A DNA stretch of 64,000 nucleotides from positions 62,001 to 126,000 of the forward strand of contig CAKOGP040002291.1 of NCBI GenBank assembly GCA_933822405.4, read 5' to 3'. Below, one piece after another: positions 9,441 through 20,488 of this stretch; position 1 is the first letter of the stretch; every line of letters starts with the position of its first letter. The translations under genes and the position numbers were made by a program. This stretch comes from Cylindrotheca closterium (taxonomy: Eukaryota > Bacillariophyta > Bacillariophyceae > Bacillariales > Bacillariaceae). A model generated the notes under the pieces. It saw nothing but the letters and a program-made list of their open reading frames with translations. It did no database searches and had not been told where the DNA came from.

Positions 9441-10597
9441 GTTCTTTGTATTTTGAATGAGTGGATGTTGAGGAAACCTTGGAATCCCGTCAACTTGGAG
9501 TTCCCAAATCAAACAAGTCCAATGTTCGTACTTCCGGTACATACACGAAATGCAATTGCGCTGAAATTGCGCCGAACGGTGACGTTCTGCGGCCAGGATT
9601 TACCGGGGCGGAATGCTTTTTTCTGGTGTCTGTCCGTCTCCAGTTGAAATCATTCTTCTTGGTCAGAAGGCAACACAAACATGCAATGGACTAAGGGAGT
9701 AGTAGAAACAGATGAGAGAAGTGCTTTGATTTCCAGCAGTAGTGTTCGTTGATGACGAATGTGAAAAATAGAGGAAAACTGGGAATAACAGTGAATAATT
9801 TTGGGTTCCTTTTTCCGGTGTCTGCCCTGTGCCCGAACTGCAACTGCAAAGAGGTGTCAAGGAAAAAGTGAATAACAATGACGACGGAAATGATCACAAA
9901 AATAGAAGCAAAAGTAGTATTGAAACGCCAAATCAATGGAATTCACCCTTCATGTACATACTGCATAAGTCGGGCTTATTCTCGCTTGACAAATCCCATT
10001 GGATCAGATGTTATCGTTGACAATTCTATGAAAAATGCATTTGAGAACTATTGAAACACACATGGCGTGCTCTGTATGTAATTGAAAAGGATTCTGCTAT
10101 GAAGGTGTAAAGTTTTGTACTCGAATATCACTCGATTTGCTATTGCCTTCTAGGTTTTTTTCAGTGATGAATATTTTGTGAAAAGAGGTAAACGAATAGC
10201 CGACCGGTCCGACTGAACTTTGAATCTTGTCTCCGACCGACTGACTTACTGACTCACTGACTGACTCACTTACTCCAAACGAAAGACACGACGACACCAC
10301 CTTGAGTGTACCAGTGTACCACTCAACACAACGAGAGGACCTCCAGAGTCACCTGAAGAACACAACAAGGATCACATCGATTAGTAATAAGTCCTCGCTT
10401 GCTACTGCACGTCTGCCACCAATCGTTCGCTCGCTCGACAACTATCAACTCCTCCAGCACACACGTGACCGAGCGGTGAAGTACACTTCCGTATTTCTGG
10501 CAACAGGTATCATCATTTAAGCTGGAAGATTACCTTGCAAGAGGCTGGAGGACCCTTCTCCGCCCCCCTCAAAAATGGCTTCCACAAAGCGTCAATG
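9441..10597. other. Long intergenic stretch
   Basis: About 1.15 kb with no family-matching ORF. Contains a GACT/GACTCACTGA-type imperfect repeat near 10228-10276 and otherwise A/T-rich unique sequence. It includes the promoter side of the BED-finger gene. Confidence 0.45.
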
Positions 10598-10983
10598 TTA
10601 GCCAACAGACGGACTATCACCATTGCTGCTCATAACCAGCAGATCGATATTGCAATGGGCTGCAAGGCTGCCTCCACCGCCGCCCAAGTGTTTTGAATGC
10701 AAAGCGAATTGCGAGAGGGGCGACCAAACCACGTTTGAATGGCGAGGAGGAGCCATCATACGATTCATGTGCTTACCATTGTAGGGAAATTCACCCACGT
10801 TAGTGGCAGATCCACCCACGATCGTTGAAGGACCATGCTTAACATGAGATTTGGAATGTTGTTCCTTGGCTCTTCCAACTTTGGTGAGGGCGAGCTTCTC
10901 TTTTTCAAGATACCCCTCTTTGCCACGGACGCTTTTGTGAGCTTCGAAAACGGAGATGGCAAGAAGGGCGATGATAACTTCAT
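10598..10983 (-). pseudogene. Truncated, frameshifted copy of the neighbouring serine protease
   Basis: Exon 1 of the protease at 11232-12676 is recognisable here: signal-like IIALLAISVFEAH, the KVGRAKE box, PSTIVGGSATNVGEFPYN (activation site and first mature residues), and a conserved donor ATG|GTAAGC at the same place. The ATG at 10983 (ATGAAGTTATC) is one nucleotide out of frame with that peptide; the in-frame reading must start at a non-homologous upstream ATG (10996). Downstream only a fragment GGGGSLAAHC survives, as if the stretch between CGGSL and AAHC was deleted. No Asp- or Ser-containing exons follow. I call it a pseudogene, though a short secreted peptide could still be made. Confidence 0.72.
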
Positions 10984-11231
10984 TGTGATGACGCAAACCA
11001 GTATCTTGTGGATTTTGCGAGGAGTGTCGGTCATATGTCTTTAATATGGACTTTTGGCTTGTGCCTCATCGGATTTGGATACGATTTTCTCAAATTTGGA
11101 TTTTGTATGCCGCGAACATCGTACAGGAGTCGTGTACACTTTTAAATTGATTCAATCGTCTTTGCAAAAGGCATGATAATATGAAGTTTTCCTATTAATA
11201 TGTAATGATGCTGCTATTCGCTTTGAATGGA

Positions 11232-12676
11232 TTACAGACCGTTCGCTTCCTTACAAACACAGCAAGCGTCAGCGGGTGAAAGGCCACCAGTACCAACTTC
11301 ATCGGAGTACATTTCACAAACATCTAAATCTTTAAATTCTTTGTACCAGGCACAACCATCACCAACACTGCGGACAACCAGCAGACAAAATAATAGGTTG
11401 GAAATGAGGGCAGACAAAACATTCGTACGCAGAATTCAGGCACTTACGAGTCGGTCCATCCGGAAACGTCAGTGCAGCCACCACCGCTAGTACTGCCACT
11501 GCCACCACCGCTAGTGCCACCGCTGCCGCTGCCACCGCTCGAGCTGCCTCCTTCACAGAAGTCAGCTTCTTCGTTCCATGTGTCACATACAACGGATTTG
11601 ATCCAATTAATTGCTCCACTGGTGCGGGCAAAGACATTCTCGCTAGCCTTAACTTTTTTGCAGTCGGCGCTTCCGAACGAAACAACACCAACTTGGGTGT
11701 GTGTATTTCCATTGCGAACCACAAGAGGACCTCCAGAGTCTCCCATGCAAGCTCCCTTACCAATTGCTCCTGCGAAAAGAATTGAAAACAAACCGTTTAG
11801 TCATACGTCTCCGCCATGTCCAAAGCAACGCGGAAATGACGAATTACCTGCACAGATCATGATGTCGGGATTCAAGCCTCCTTGCCATGCGGCATTACAT
11901 TCCCCAGTGTTAACAACAGGAATCACAACGTCATAGAGAAACTCCCCATTGACAAGCCCGCCGTTCTTGTCTTGCATTCCAATACCAAGGACTGTCAAGT
12001 CAGTTCCGTCCGCAGGATAGGTAGCCTGCTGGTTGAGGGATAGTTTGACAGAGAGTCCTGTCACAGACTCGGAGAGCAGGTAGAGTCTGAAAAAGGTAAA
12101 AGTAAGGATATACTGTCATCAGTTTCATGTTTTCGAGACTGGTGTGTTTGATGCGAACACTAACTTACTCGAAATCGTTTTCCAGAGTATTTTCGTTGTA
12201 TTCAGGGTGTGGAACCACTTGAGAAACAGTTCGCCAAACCCCGTTGCCAACCTCGCCTCTCTCATAGCCATTGACAATAACTTGCTTGTCTGGGTAGTAA
12301 GAGGCACCGCAGTGAGCGGCGGTAAGCACAACCTTTGGGGCAATCAATGATCCACCACAGTTTGCGGTGTCAACTGGAATACAATAACAAGAAAGGAGGA
12401 GCCAATGTTTGAGATGCGTCGAACGAGGATACCGCCAAAGATAAAAAGCAAGGGGCACTTACCATAATACGGAAAGTCGTTCTGACTGGACTGGGTTCCA
12501 CCAATAATCGTGCTTGGACCATCGTCGTTACGAGACTCCTTAGCTCTGCCCACTTTGGTGCGGCTTCTCTTCTCTCCAAGGTTCTCGCGGTCAGTTCGCT
12601 CTCCTTCTCCACGGGTGTTGTGGGCTTCGGCAACGGAGAGAGCAAGAAGGGTAACAATGGATGCGGCAAACTTCAT
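11232..12676 (-). CDS. Secreted trypsin-fold serine protease with C-terminal Cys-rich domain
   Basis: Five exons: 12676-12463, 12373-12169, 12086-11848, 11769-11448, 11367-11232. All have GT-AG sites, and phases close exactly to 371 aa. Residues 1-18 are a signal peptide; the propeptide ends before I57 (PST|IIGG), so activation would follow Thr56. Catalytic triad: H92 (VLTAAHC), D138 (ENDFEL), S231 (GACMGDSGGP). The residue equivalent to chymotrypsin 189 is Gly225, not Asp, so trypsin specificity is unlikely; small or hydrophobic P1 residues are inferred. After the S1 domain comes a Gly/Ser linker (~residues 295-315), then a ~50-aa domain with six Cys (CTDVSGWTDS...CAWY...C...ACCVC), a module often attached to stramenopile secreted enzymes. 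A broken copy lies just downstream (10598-10983). Confidence 0.92.
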
Positions 12677-14396
12677 GATAACACAAATCTTGTTTTGTTT
12701 GTTTTGTGAGCAATTCCTCTTAATCTTTTCTTCACTTGGATTTGGATCTTTGGATACAAATTTGAAAGTGGATACATACCGGCACAGTACGTAAACACTT
12801 TTCGTTGGATTCTACGCAGATGACTGTTCGAAATTGAAAATGACTGCCTCAAAGATCCTCTGGTCCGCTGAAACGTTGGGGATGCCAGTTGCAGAGCGTA
12901 ATGTAGGTACTGGTACAGTTTTCGTCACAATCGGAACGCGCGGAAAAACGGAACCTCTGCTATGGCATCAATCACAATTATTTTTTAGCGTCATCACAAC
13001 TAGTCAACTCATGCGGCAACCTTGACCTCCGAAGCCGCCAAGACATCATATGCGATCATGTATTCTCTGGCACGTGTAGAGAAAGATCCTCGATAGTGGC
13101 TCACTACAGTTTTCAAGCTCTTTTTTACAAATGCTATGAATCCAGCGGCTCTTGGAAGACAGCTTTTCCCTGCGATAAAACGCTTTGGCCACAGCCCAAT
13201 CGTACCAAATTCCTTCACCAGGCACGTCGGGATGGAACTTTGGGCTTCTGATCAATTGGATGCAACAACCCGGCTTGCTTCTTGAACTGTTGGCACCCAA
13301 ACTCTTAATTTTCCTTGACAAGGTCCGAGTACTTGCTTTTGTTGAGAGTCAAAAGCTCAGCTTTTCTTAGAGCAGCAAGCTCAGGTGTCATGATATCATG
13401 GAGATGCTGGTAACTCTCATCAGTCGTCAGTTCTTCGGATGTACAGCACAGCAGCTGAAGACTTTCCTTTGCCTCAGAGCTGAGATTCTAGACTTTTCCC
13501 TGTTAGCTGTCTCTAGGTGCTTGGTTTAGAAAGTCTCTTTGTTGTACTGGCAATTATGATTGTGATTCATGATTGTTCTTGCGTCCGTGATATGCTTGAA
13601 GCCTTCTCCTTCGAATTCATTGATTTCCTTGATAGCTGAACGGCAGCAACCATCACAAGTCCACCCATCGTCCTTATTATCCAGAGCAAACTGTAGTGTG
13701 CAAGTGTTTGATGGCTTCAGGGGAGGACCAGTAGCTGATTAGTGCAGGTTCAAGGCTGAAGGTGGCGTACTCATTGCATCACCGCCATTTAAATTGTATT
13801 GAATATTTCCATTAAAAGTAGTGGGGAACTGTTGTCTGGCATTGAACAAAAGGCGGTCTTTCTACTCACTGTTGTCCTGTACCAACTGATGCTATTGGTT
13901 TGCTCCAAATCAATGTCGTGAAGTTGGGACATTGATTCTGTAGACTCTTGTGTAAGCAACCGAATATTCAGGCAGTCACTCTTCCGAAAAATTGAAACAG
14001 TGATTGGGCGCATTTTCAACGCTCACAGGATGTGGGATTGATTCCATTCAGGAAATCGCTCATCGTCGAGACGCAAAGGGAAGAATCATATGCACACTTA
14101 TTGTCACGATTCCTTTTCGTGCGTGAGCCAACGCATGATAGCTTCGCGAGTATCCATAGTCATCCTGAAACAACCAATCATCGGATCTGCTGAAAACTTC
14201 CAGCTCAAAGACTTCTGGTTAGTTCGACTCCACCATTCAGTCAGTTTGAAAGGTGAAAGATCAAATGCAATCGAATCCATGCTGATTGCGTGCTCACATC
14301 ATCATCGATTGAAGGCTCCAAGACAACGAATGGTCCTAGTGTTTGAAACTGACTGAAGATATGCGTGATGTGATATATACGACCGCTCCAGCGACA
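12677..14396. other. Gene-poor region with decayed coding traces
   Basis: Only the minus-strand remnant at 13009-13321 looks protein-like. The rest (12677-13008 and 13322-14396) has short overlapping ORFs in many frames and no family I recognise. The base composition is A/T-leaning, as expected of old inserted DNA. Confidence 0.45.
13009..13321 (-). pseudogene. Decayed coding remnant, possibly transposase-derived
   Basis: Two overlapping minus-strand frames combine into one protein-like reading: frame A gives PKFHPDVPGEGIWYDWAVAK then AFYRREKLSSKS, and frame B continues AAGFIAFVKKSLKTVVSHYR with STRAREYMIAYDVLAA up to a stop. A frameshift near 13150 joins them. The style (G-E-G-I-x-Y-x-W followed by a basic helix and A-R-x-Y-M-x-A-Y) resembles the C-terminal end of transposase-like proteins I associate with diatom repeats, but this is recognition by eye only. 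Confidence 0.35.
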
Positions 14397-14469
14397 TATT
14401 ACTGTACTTTCATCGTTCGAGTGGAAGGCGACGGACCGGTTGACGTCTGGCATACGTACGCAAAATGAA
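14397..14469 (+). repeat. Left terminal inverted repeat
   Basis: Pairs with 17518-17590 in inverted orientation; perfect over 14432-14469, imperfect over the outer half. Confidence 0.8.
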
Positions 14470-15167
14470 ACTCAGAAACACAAAACTTCAACCTACCAAA
14501 ACTTCATCCCAAGAAATACCACGACGTCCTTCACCAATACACCATAAAAATAAACCGCTTTTCCTACAGTCGTCACCTCTACAGTCCTATTGATAACTTC
14601 TTATCATGACGAATAGTAAGAGGCAGTATGGAAGCCGCAATCAATCGACAAAGTACAAGAAACAGAAATCTTCACATTGTCAACTGATCTCAGATTGCGA
14701 TGTCTTTAGAGCGTCCATGGATACAAAACAGTGCTGTAATTGCCACGATCACATCTATTGTTCGTTGGAAACCGATTGTACCACATGTCACAACAATCAT
14801 TGAAATTATTGTGTCGAATGCTTTCCAGATCTGATATCATCTCCAGAACGACGAATGTTTTTTCAGCTGTCAGTCTGAAGTCAACGGCTATACCGGTACA
14901 AACAGTCAATGCCAATTAAAGCATGGTCGAAAGGCATGGCAAGCAAAACAACATCTGGCATATTCATACTGTATGACGACCATGATGAAAAGCTCGATCC
15001 AATTCGAAGCTTCAACTCCAAGTATGGCGCTGACGAGGAGGAGGATGGTGAAAGAATTAATTTCACTCGCGTTAGTATTTGGTGGTTTCACAGATGATGG
15101 CAAGGGACTTGACATTTGATCCATATACTTCCCGAAAAACAGAGAGGAAAACTGAAGCGTCGAACAA

Positions 15168-16235
15168 GTGAGAGGTCTCGCATACATCTTATCTTGCCTA
15201 CATTCCATCTTTATTGCAGCACGTAAATGCGACAGTAATGATAAAGAGTTTGATGCAATGAAGCTGCAGTCAATGGTAGATGACGCTTTGGCACAGCTGG
15301 CTCTTCGTTCGATTCGTCTGCGCTGCCTTGTTGCCTTTACGTTTAAAGCTGAACCCTTGGAAGAGACGCCCATTGGGGATGCTCTTCCTAATCAACTTGG
15401 AATCAGCTGCGACTTTCGTCGTATCAAACAAGAATCTGAGTCAACAACCAGCTAAGGAATGAATGAAGCAACTAGATGTTGGAAAGCGGTTTTTTGAACG
15501 GCTCTTGTACTTTTGCGATACTAATATATTTGGACCCTTGAGATAGGCGAATTGGAACATTGAAATCATTGAATCCTGAGGCTTTATTCAATTTGTCCAT
15601 TCAAGATACACGACCTGAAAACATTTTTGGTGGAAGGTGACCCAAAAGCTTGGCAGCGACTCGAAACTGGTCCAAATGGCGTCTCATGGACCAGGTTGGA
15701 TGGATCTGGAAGCAAATGAAAAAGATGGCTTACCAAAGTTGCATCTCAAATATGCTCGAAGTGTAACCCTTGCTATGAGTATCTCATGAAGAAAGTGTCT
15801 ACAAGGTCCCAGATCTTGACGCATAACTTGGTTACATGCAAAATTTACTTGGAGACGAAGTATGGAAAAATTGTCGTACAGGAGTACAATTACAATGTGT
15901 TAGGGAAGAGGATCTGAAGCGGGTCGGGGTTCAAACACTGTTGAAGACAAGGAAAGAAGCATCTAAGCTGGATCCGGAACAGGTGGAGAATCGAGAAAAC
16001 GACTTTAAGACACAGTATACTGTATCAATGATTGGTAAATTGGATAATTTGGAGAAAGAACTACATGATGAGGTCCAAGCTCATTTTGTGTGAGAACAAT
16101 CGGTGCAAGATGACATTTGAAATCATGGTGGAGCAAGAAATACTCCTGATTCAAGCAGCGAGTGCTACTAATGTCAGCAACTTTAGTGCCACAAGCATTG
16201 ATTTTGCCCCGCCAGATCTGACATATCTATCATAA
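15168..16235 (+). pseudogene. Decayed ORF pieces inside the inverted-repeat element
   Basis: Plus-strand segments in different frames look like former coding sequence. One is 15168-15455 (ALAQLALRSIRLRCLVAFTF). A second, near 15755-15845, reads SKCNPCYEYLMKKVSTRSQI and then THNLVTCK, a C-x2-C...H-x4-C pattern compatible with a BED/C2HC finger. The third is 15836-16093 (TVSMIGKLDNLEKELHDEVQ). Stops and frame changes separate them. Another Cys-rich stretch (CCNCHDHIYC...CTTCHNNH) lies upstream at about 14730-14803. Together they suggest one or two dead element-encoded genes; no transposase catalytic core could be identified. Confidence 0.35.
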
Positions 16236-17517
16236 TCTAATTAACAGCATTGGTATCTCTACTAGTACCATCGAGACTGATGGTTTCATTGATTGTTCGT
16301 TGTTACATACTTGGGCTTTTTGAGACTGGATTTGTTTCTTGGCTGCGGAAAGAAAAAATCCTTGTGGTCTGTGGTCTACAAGTGGACTGAAAATGTACCT
16401 CTAGATTAACCCGGGGATCTGGTGCGTTGAGACATGCTTTGCATAGGCTGTGTCATGATTCGTTTCAATTTTTTTGACTTGTGAGTAATTACAATAAATA
16501 CCAGTTTCTCTACCTTGAGATCACTGCTACAGACATTGCCTTTACTTGCCCGTGCGGGAGAAAGCTCATTCAAAGCAAGCAATGCAATAAACAGTTTTGG
16601 TATAGTGAGGTTTGAGGTTGCCACAGTCACAAAATACAGTATCGATTGTAGTAGCTAGCTTAGTGAACATGAGGTTGATTGCTTCCCTGCTTCTTGTCAT
16701 ATTGTTGCTGGATTATTGTTGAATGTTCCCCCATCTTGTGAGCCTTTTCCGAATGGTAGGTCTGCTGACACTGTTGATTGTTTTCATTATTTATTGCTTG
16801 GAGTTATTGCTTGGAGTTTCTGTGGGGACGAGAATATCCCTGCCAAAGGCCCAAGGATTCTGTGTATTCTTGTATCATCTGATATTTCATCCGCGTTGGG
16901 ATCAATATATTGTTGAATGGGAGATTGTCGTGTCAAGAGTTATGGGAGGACTGGTGACTGCCGGATTCTCCATTGGTATTGGTGAAATGTTTCTCGCAGT
17001 TGGTTGATCGGACATTTTCCGGGGATTGAGCTTCCGCTTGAGCTCTTCGATTCAAGAAATGAAGGTATCCTTCTCCCAATCTGGCATCTCATTCTATTGC
17101 TGGCCTTCAGCAGCTTGTTGGTCATTTGAAAGCTTCCGATATTGTTATATTTTCTTGTCCAGTAGTTCAAGGTCAGTATCAAATCCAAGGAAGTGTTTTG
17201 GAACGCCCTTGTCATCACCTCCCGTCCGCAATACCTTGTAATGCATTGCCAAGGACTCGGGGCTGTCGAAATCTAGGCCCGTGAGTTTTGCAAGCGTCGT
17301 AGCTCCCAGACCACTGGATTTGCGTGTCATGACTTGAGCGTTCTGTTGCTATCCAAAACCAGCTGGAACGAAGTCGATACCCTTAGATAAAGTGTTCTAT
17401 GGGTTGTGTGGAAGAGATCTATCGCAAAAACGGAGGGAATAAACTGTTGTGAGGGTGGACACGGTGGGTACAAGTAATGCTATAGGTGTTTTGTATTTTT
17501 TCTTTCGGTATTTTGGA

Positions 17518-17590
17518 TTCATTTTGCGTACGTATGCCAGACGTCAACCGGTCCGCAACGTTCCCCTCAACCGATGAACTTTTGTAATTT
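17518..17590 (-). repeat. Right terminal inverted repeat
   Basis: Inverted partner of 14397-14469; see the element entry for match details. Confidence 0.8.
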
Positions 17591-17810
17591 CTGATGATTG
17601 ATTGCTTGGAATCTCGAATTCGTCCATGTGTCAACCGTGCTGAATTGAGTCCCTAGTTCCAGAAGTTGGATGTACCAGATCAACGGAGCCATGAGTGAGT
17701 GGAAGGAATTTAGAAGATGACGCGCAGACCGTTCAATTCGGCAGATCTGCATCATCCATCAAACTCCGACAGTTCAAGATTCTCCATCGCACAAATTCCT
17801 CGCAGCAAAC

Positions 17811-19210
17811 ATGATGAGAATCCTTCCAGCCGCTAGAGCACTTGCTTTTGCCAAGCCTGCTCAACGCAATGTTGCCTTCACTGCTCTTCGTATGATGGGC
17901 ACCGCCCCTGCCCTCAAGGTAAGTGATTGATGGATGTGCATTTTGGCGGAAGTTCTTGACGACGACTACAATGACGACCCCAATGATGGCAATTGCAATT
18001 GCAACGACTGGTCGTTTTGGATTCTTCTGCATTCTTGACTGAAGATTGGAGAACGTCAGCTCACCTCTTCCTCTTTAATACCTTCCATTATCAGCCAGTC
18101 AACCCGGAATTCTCCTCAGGACCCTGCAAGAAGCGCCCTGGATACGACGTCGCCAAGCTCGACTCCCGAACTCTTGGCCGTTCCCACCGTTCCAAGATTG
18201 GAAAGGAACGTCTTGCACTTGCTATCGATGAAACCAAGCGTCTCTTGAAGGTCCCCGATGACTACCTGGTCGGTATCGTCCCCGCCTCTGATACCGGTGC
18301 TTACGAAATGGCCATGTGGAACGTCTTGGGTGCCCGCAATGTTGATATTTGCCACTGGGAATCCTTCGGAAAGGGATGGTTTGCTGATGCCGTCTCTCAC
18401 TTGAACTTGAAAGATAGTGTCGAGGTCAACGAATTCACTGCCGGATACGGAGAACTCCCTGACTTGTCCAAAACCAACCCTGACCACGATATTTGCTTTA
18501 CCTTTAACGGAACCACTTCCGGAGTCCGTGTCCCCCGTGGAGCCGATTTCATCTCGGACGACCGTACTGGATTGACCATGTGCGATGCCACTTCTGCTTG
18601 CTTTGCCATGGAAATGCCCTGGGAAAAGTTGGATATTACCACCTACTCTTGGCAAAAGGTCTTGGGTGGCGAGGGAGCCCATGGAGTTTTGATCTTGTCG
18701 CCCCGCGCCGTCGAGCGATTGGAATCCTTCACTCCCAAGAACCGTCCTCTTCCCAAGATTTTCCGCTTGACCAAGAAGGGCAAGTTAGATGCTGGTATCT
18801 TCAAGGGAGCCACCATCAACACTCCTTCCATGTTGGCCGTCGAAGATTACATTGATGCCCTCGAATGGACCGAGTCTGTCGGAGGAGTTGACGCTTTGAT
18901 CAAAATGTCAGAGGACAACCTTGGTGTCTTGGAAAAGTTTGTTGACGAAAACGACTGGATTGATTTCTTGGCCCAAAACCCCGCCACACGTTCTTCCACC
19001 TCTGTCTGCTTGACTTTGGACTTGACCGCCGACCAAATCAAGAAGTTTGTCTCTCTTTTGGAATCCGAGAACGTCGCCTATGACATTGGAGGATACCGTG
19101 ATGCCCCTCCTTCCATCCGTATCTGGTGTGGATCCACCGTCGAAAAGGCAGATTTGGAAGCCTTGTGCCCCTGGTTGACCTGGGCCTTTGAAGAAGCCAA
19201 GAGCTCCTAA
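17811..19210 (+). CDS. serC: Phosphoserine aminotransferase (serC_2/Methanosarcina-type)
   Basis: Two exons, 17811-17918 and 18095-19210 (CTCAAG|GTAAGT ... TTATCAG|CCAG, phase 0), 407 aa. PLP enzyme converting 3-phosphohydroxypyruvate and glutamate to O-phosphoserine in serine biosynthesis. Exon 1 encodes an Arg/Ala-rich amphipathic presequence ([20 protein letters not shown]) without a hydrophobic signal, fitting mitochondrial import. The mature part opens with [14 protein letters not shown], typical of the group also found in alphaproteobacteria. The PLP-binding Lys is in [15 protein letters not shown]; the substrate pocket includes [11 protein letters not shown] and the C-terminal [10 protein letters not shown]. 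Length is normal. Codon use is strongly biased (TTG, GTC, AAG), suggesting high expression. The gene starts only ~220 bp after the inverted-repeat element. Confidence 0.93.
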
Positions 19211-19747
19211 ATTCGATAGCGAATGGGTGACTGCTGCATATCCACCGATGATATCGTTCATATACCAGTCGAGCCTTCTTGTGAGAACAAGACTAATGTA
19301 TGATGGAGAGTGTAAGGAGGGTGCCGTAGAACAGCATAACGCCCAAGGGTTATTCTGAAGGTTTGGAAAAAGAGCCCAATCCGTCAGTGGTTTGTTGAAT
19401 AGAGATTATACATGGTCAAAAATTGATTAGCAGCGCCACGGGAAAGAAGTGGAAATGCAGTAGCCTGATATCCAATGCTAGTATCAGTTATAATAATATA
19501 GATTTTCATGCTACAAAATGCAGTATCTTGCCAACATTCTAATATGTTTACGATCTTTGTACAAAAGAATCCTAGAGCATTAAGATTAAGATATATACAT
19601 ATATTTGTCTTGTCTATATAAAGTAACATACGTTACTAATTCCTCTTACAGAGCAATTTGAACTTTGAACTTTAGAGTTGCCAAAAGCACCAAGACGCTG
19701 AAATGCTCGCCTGATATTGCTTTTTGTGACTGACTCATTCAAAAACT
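19211..19747. other. Intergenic, nothing recognised
   Basis: Convergent 3' flanks of serC and the minus-strand gene ending at 19748. A/T-rich (ATATATACATATATTTG near 19590-19606); no conserved ORF or RNA seen. Confidence 0.5.
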
Positions 19748-20137
19748 CTATTTCTTGTTGGATCGTTTCTTTCCTAGTTTTGGAAGTTTGAACAGTTTCT
19801 TGTTGCCCTTTTTGGCTTCAGTCTTTGTCTTTTTGACACCAGCTGCTTCAGTTTCGGTTTCATTTTCGTTTTCAGTCTCGATCGGTGGCGCATCTTCTCT
19901 TCCTTTTGGATTGAACACAGTCTGTCGCTCCATAGTTCCATCACTGTCTACCGTTTCGACAACAATATCCTCCTGCCGGCTTTCTACGCAAGGTTTCGCT
20001 GCAATCGATCTTGACGCGACTGGCTTGTTGGATGCTGGATCCACTGTTTTGCTGTCGGATGTCGAAAACGTTTCTGGTTCCTCCTCCGAGAACATTTGCT
20101 TCAAGGCAATATCTTCTCCACAACCACAGAAATCCAT
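19748..20137 (-). CDS. Hypothetical charged protein with Lys-rich C-terminus
   Basis: 129 aa, ATG at 20137. Begins MDFCGCGEDIALKQMF, a short Cys-containing start that could be acylated, followed by an acidic low-complexity middle (ETENENETETEA) and a basic end (KKLFKLPKLGKKRSNKK). I recognise no domain. The clean frame and sharp acidic/basic partition favour a real gene. It lies divergent to the ERV46-like gene at 20489, with a GTT-trinucleotide run (~20200-20216) in the spacer. Confidence 0.5.
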   Translation of the reverse strand: MDFCGCGEDIALKQMFSEEEPETFSTSDSKTVDPASNKPVASRSIAAKPCVESRQEDIVVETVDSDGTMERQTVFNPKGREDAPPIETENENETETEAAGVKKTKTEAKKGNKKLFKLPKLGKKRSNKK

Positions 20138-20488
20138 CTTGGTCGAATACTTTTTGCTGCTTCTACTACAATAGTGTCAAATTGTGCTGTTAGTATCGTT
20201 GTTGTTGTTGTTGTTGTTTGTTGTCCTCCGTTGACGACAATTCTTCTTGTTGCCGCGTGGGAAGGTTGGTAGATATAGGTCGGAGGGAACACGTACTGTC
20301 GTTGACATATTCAGCGATCGTTGAAAAACTTGGCACGATCGCTGATGGATCTTTTGGTCGGATGAGTCGTAATCGTCGGACGATTTCTCGCAAAACAATG
20401 ACCACCGTCCGTCATCGTGGTTTCTCAATGCATCGATGAACTAGAAGATTCCAGAAGCTGTTGACAGCAGAGTTTTGACAGTGAAAGC

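Larger units (their letters stand above)
14397..17590. mobile_element. ~3.2 kb element bounded by long terminal inverted repeats
   Basis: Left arm 14397-14469 and right arm 17518-17590 are inverted copies. A 38-bp core is identical (14432-14469 against the reverse complement of 17518-17555, including CCGGTTGACGTCTGGCATAC), and the outer ~35 bp are similar (TCATCG..GAG.GG). The ~3.05 kb interior contains only broken ORFs. This is the structure of a decayed or non-autonomous DNA transposon. I could not see a convincing target-site duplication outside the arms, so the exact ends and the superfamily are open. Confidence 0.68.

Noticed and set aside
13789..14356. Short ORFs as genes between the protease and the inverted-repeat element
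   Set aside because: Overlapping frames on both strands with no domain, no splice logic and no repeat partner.
18116..19261. Long minus-strand open frames over serC
   Set aside because: Antisense shadows produced by strong codon bias of the aminotransferase gene.
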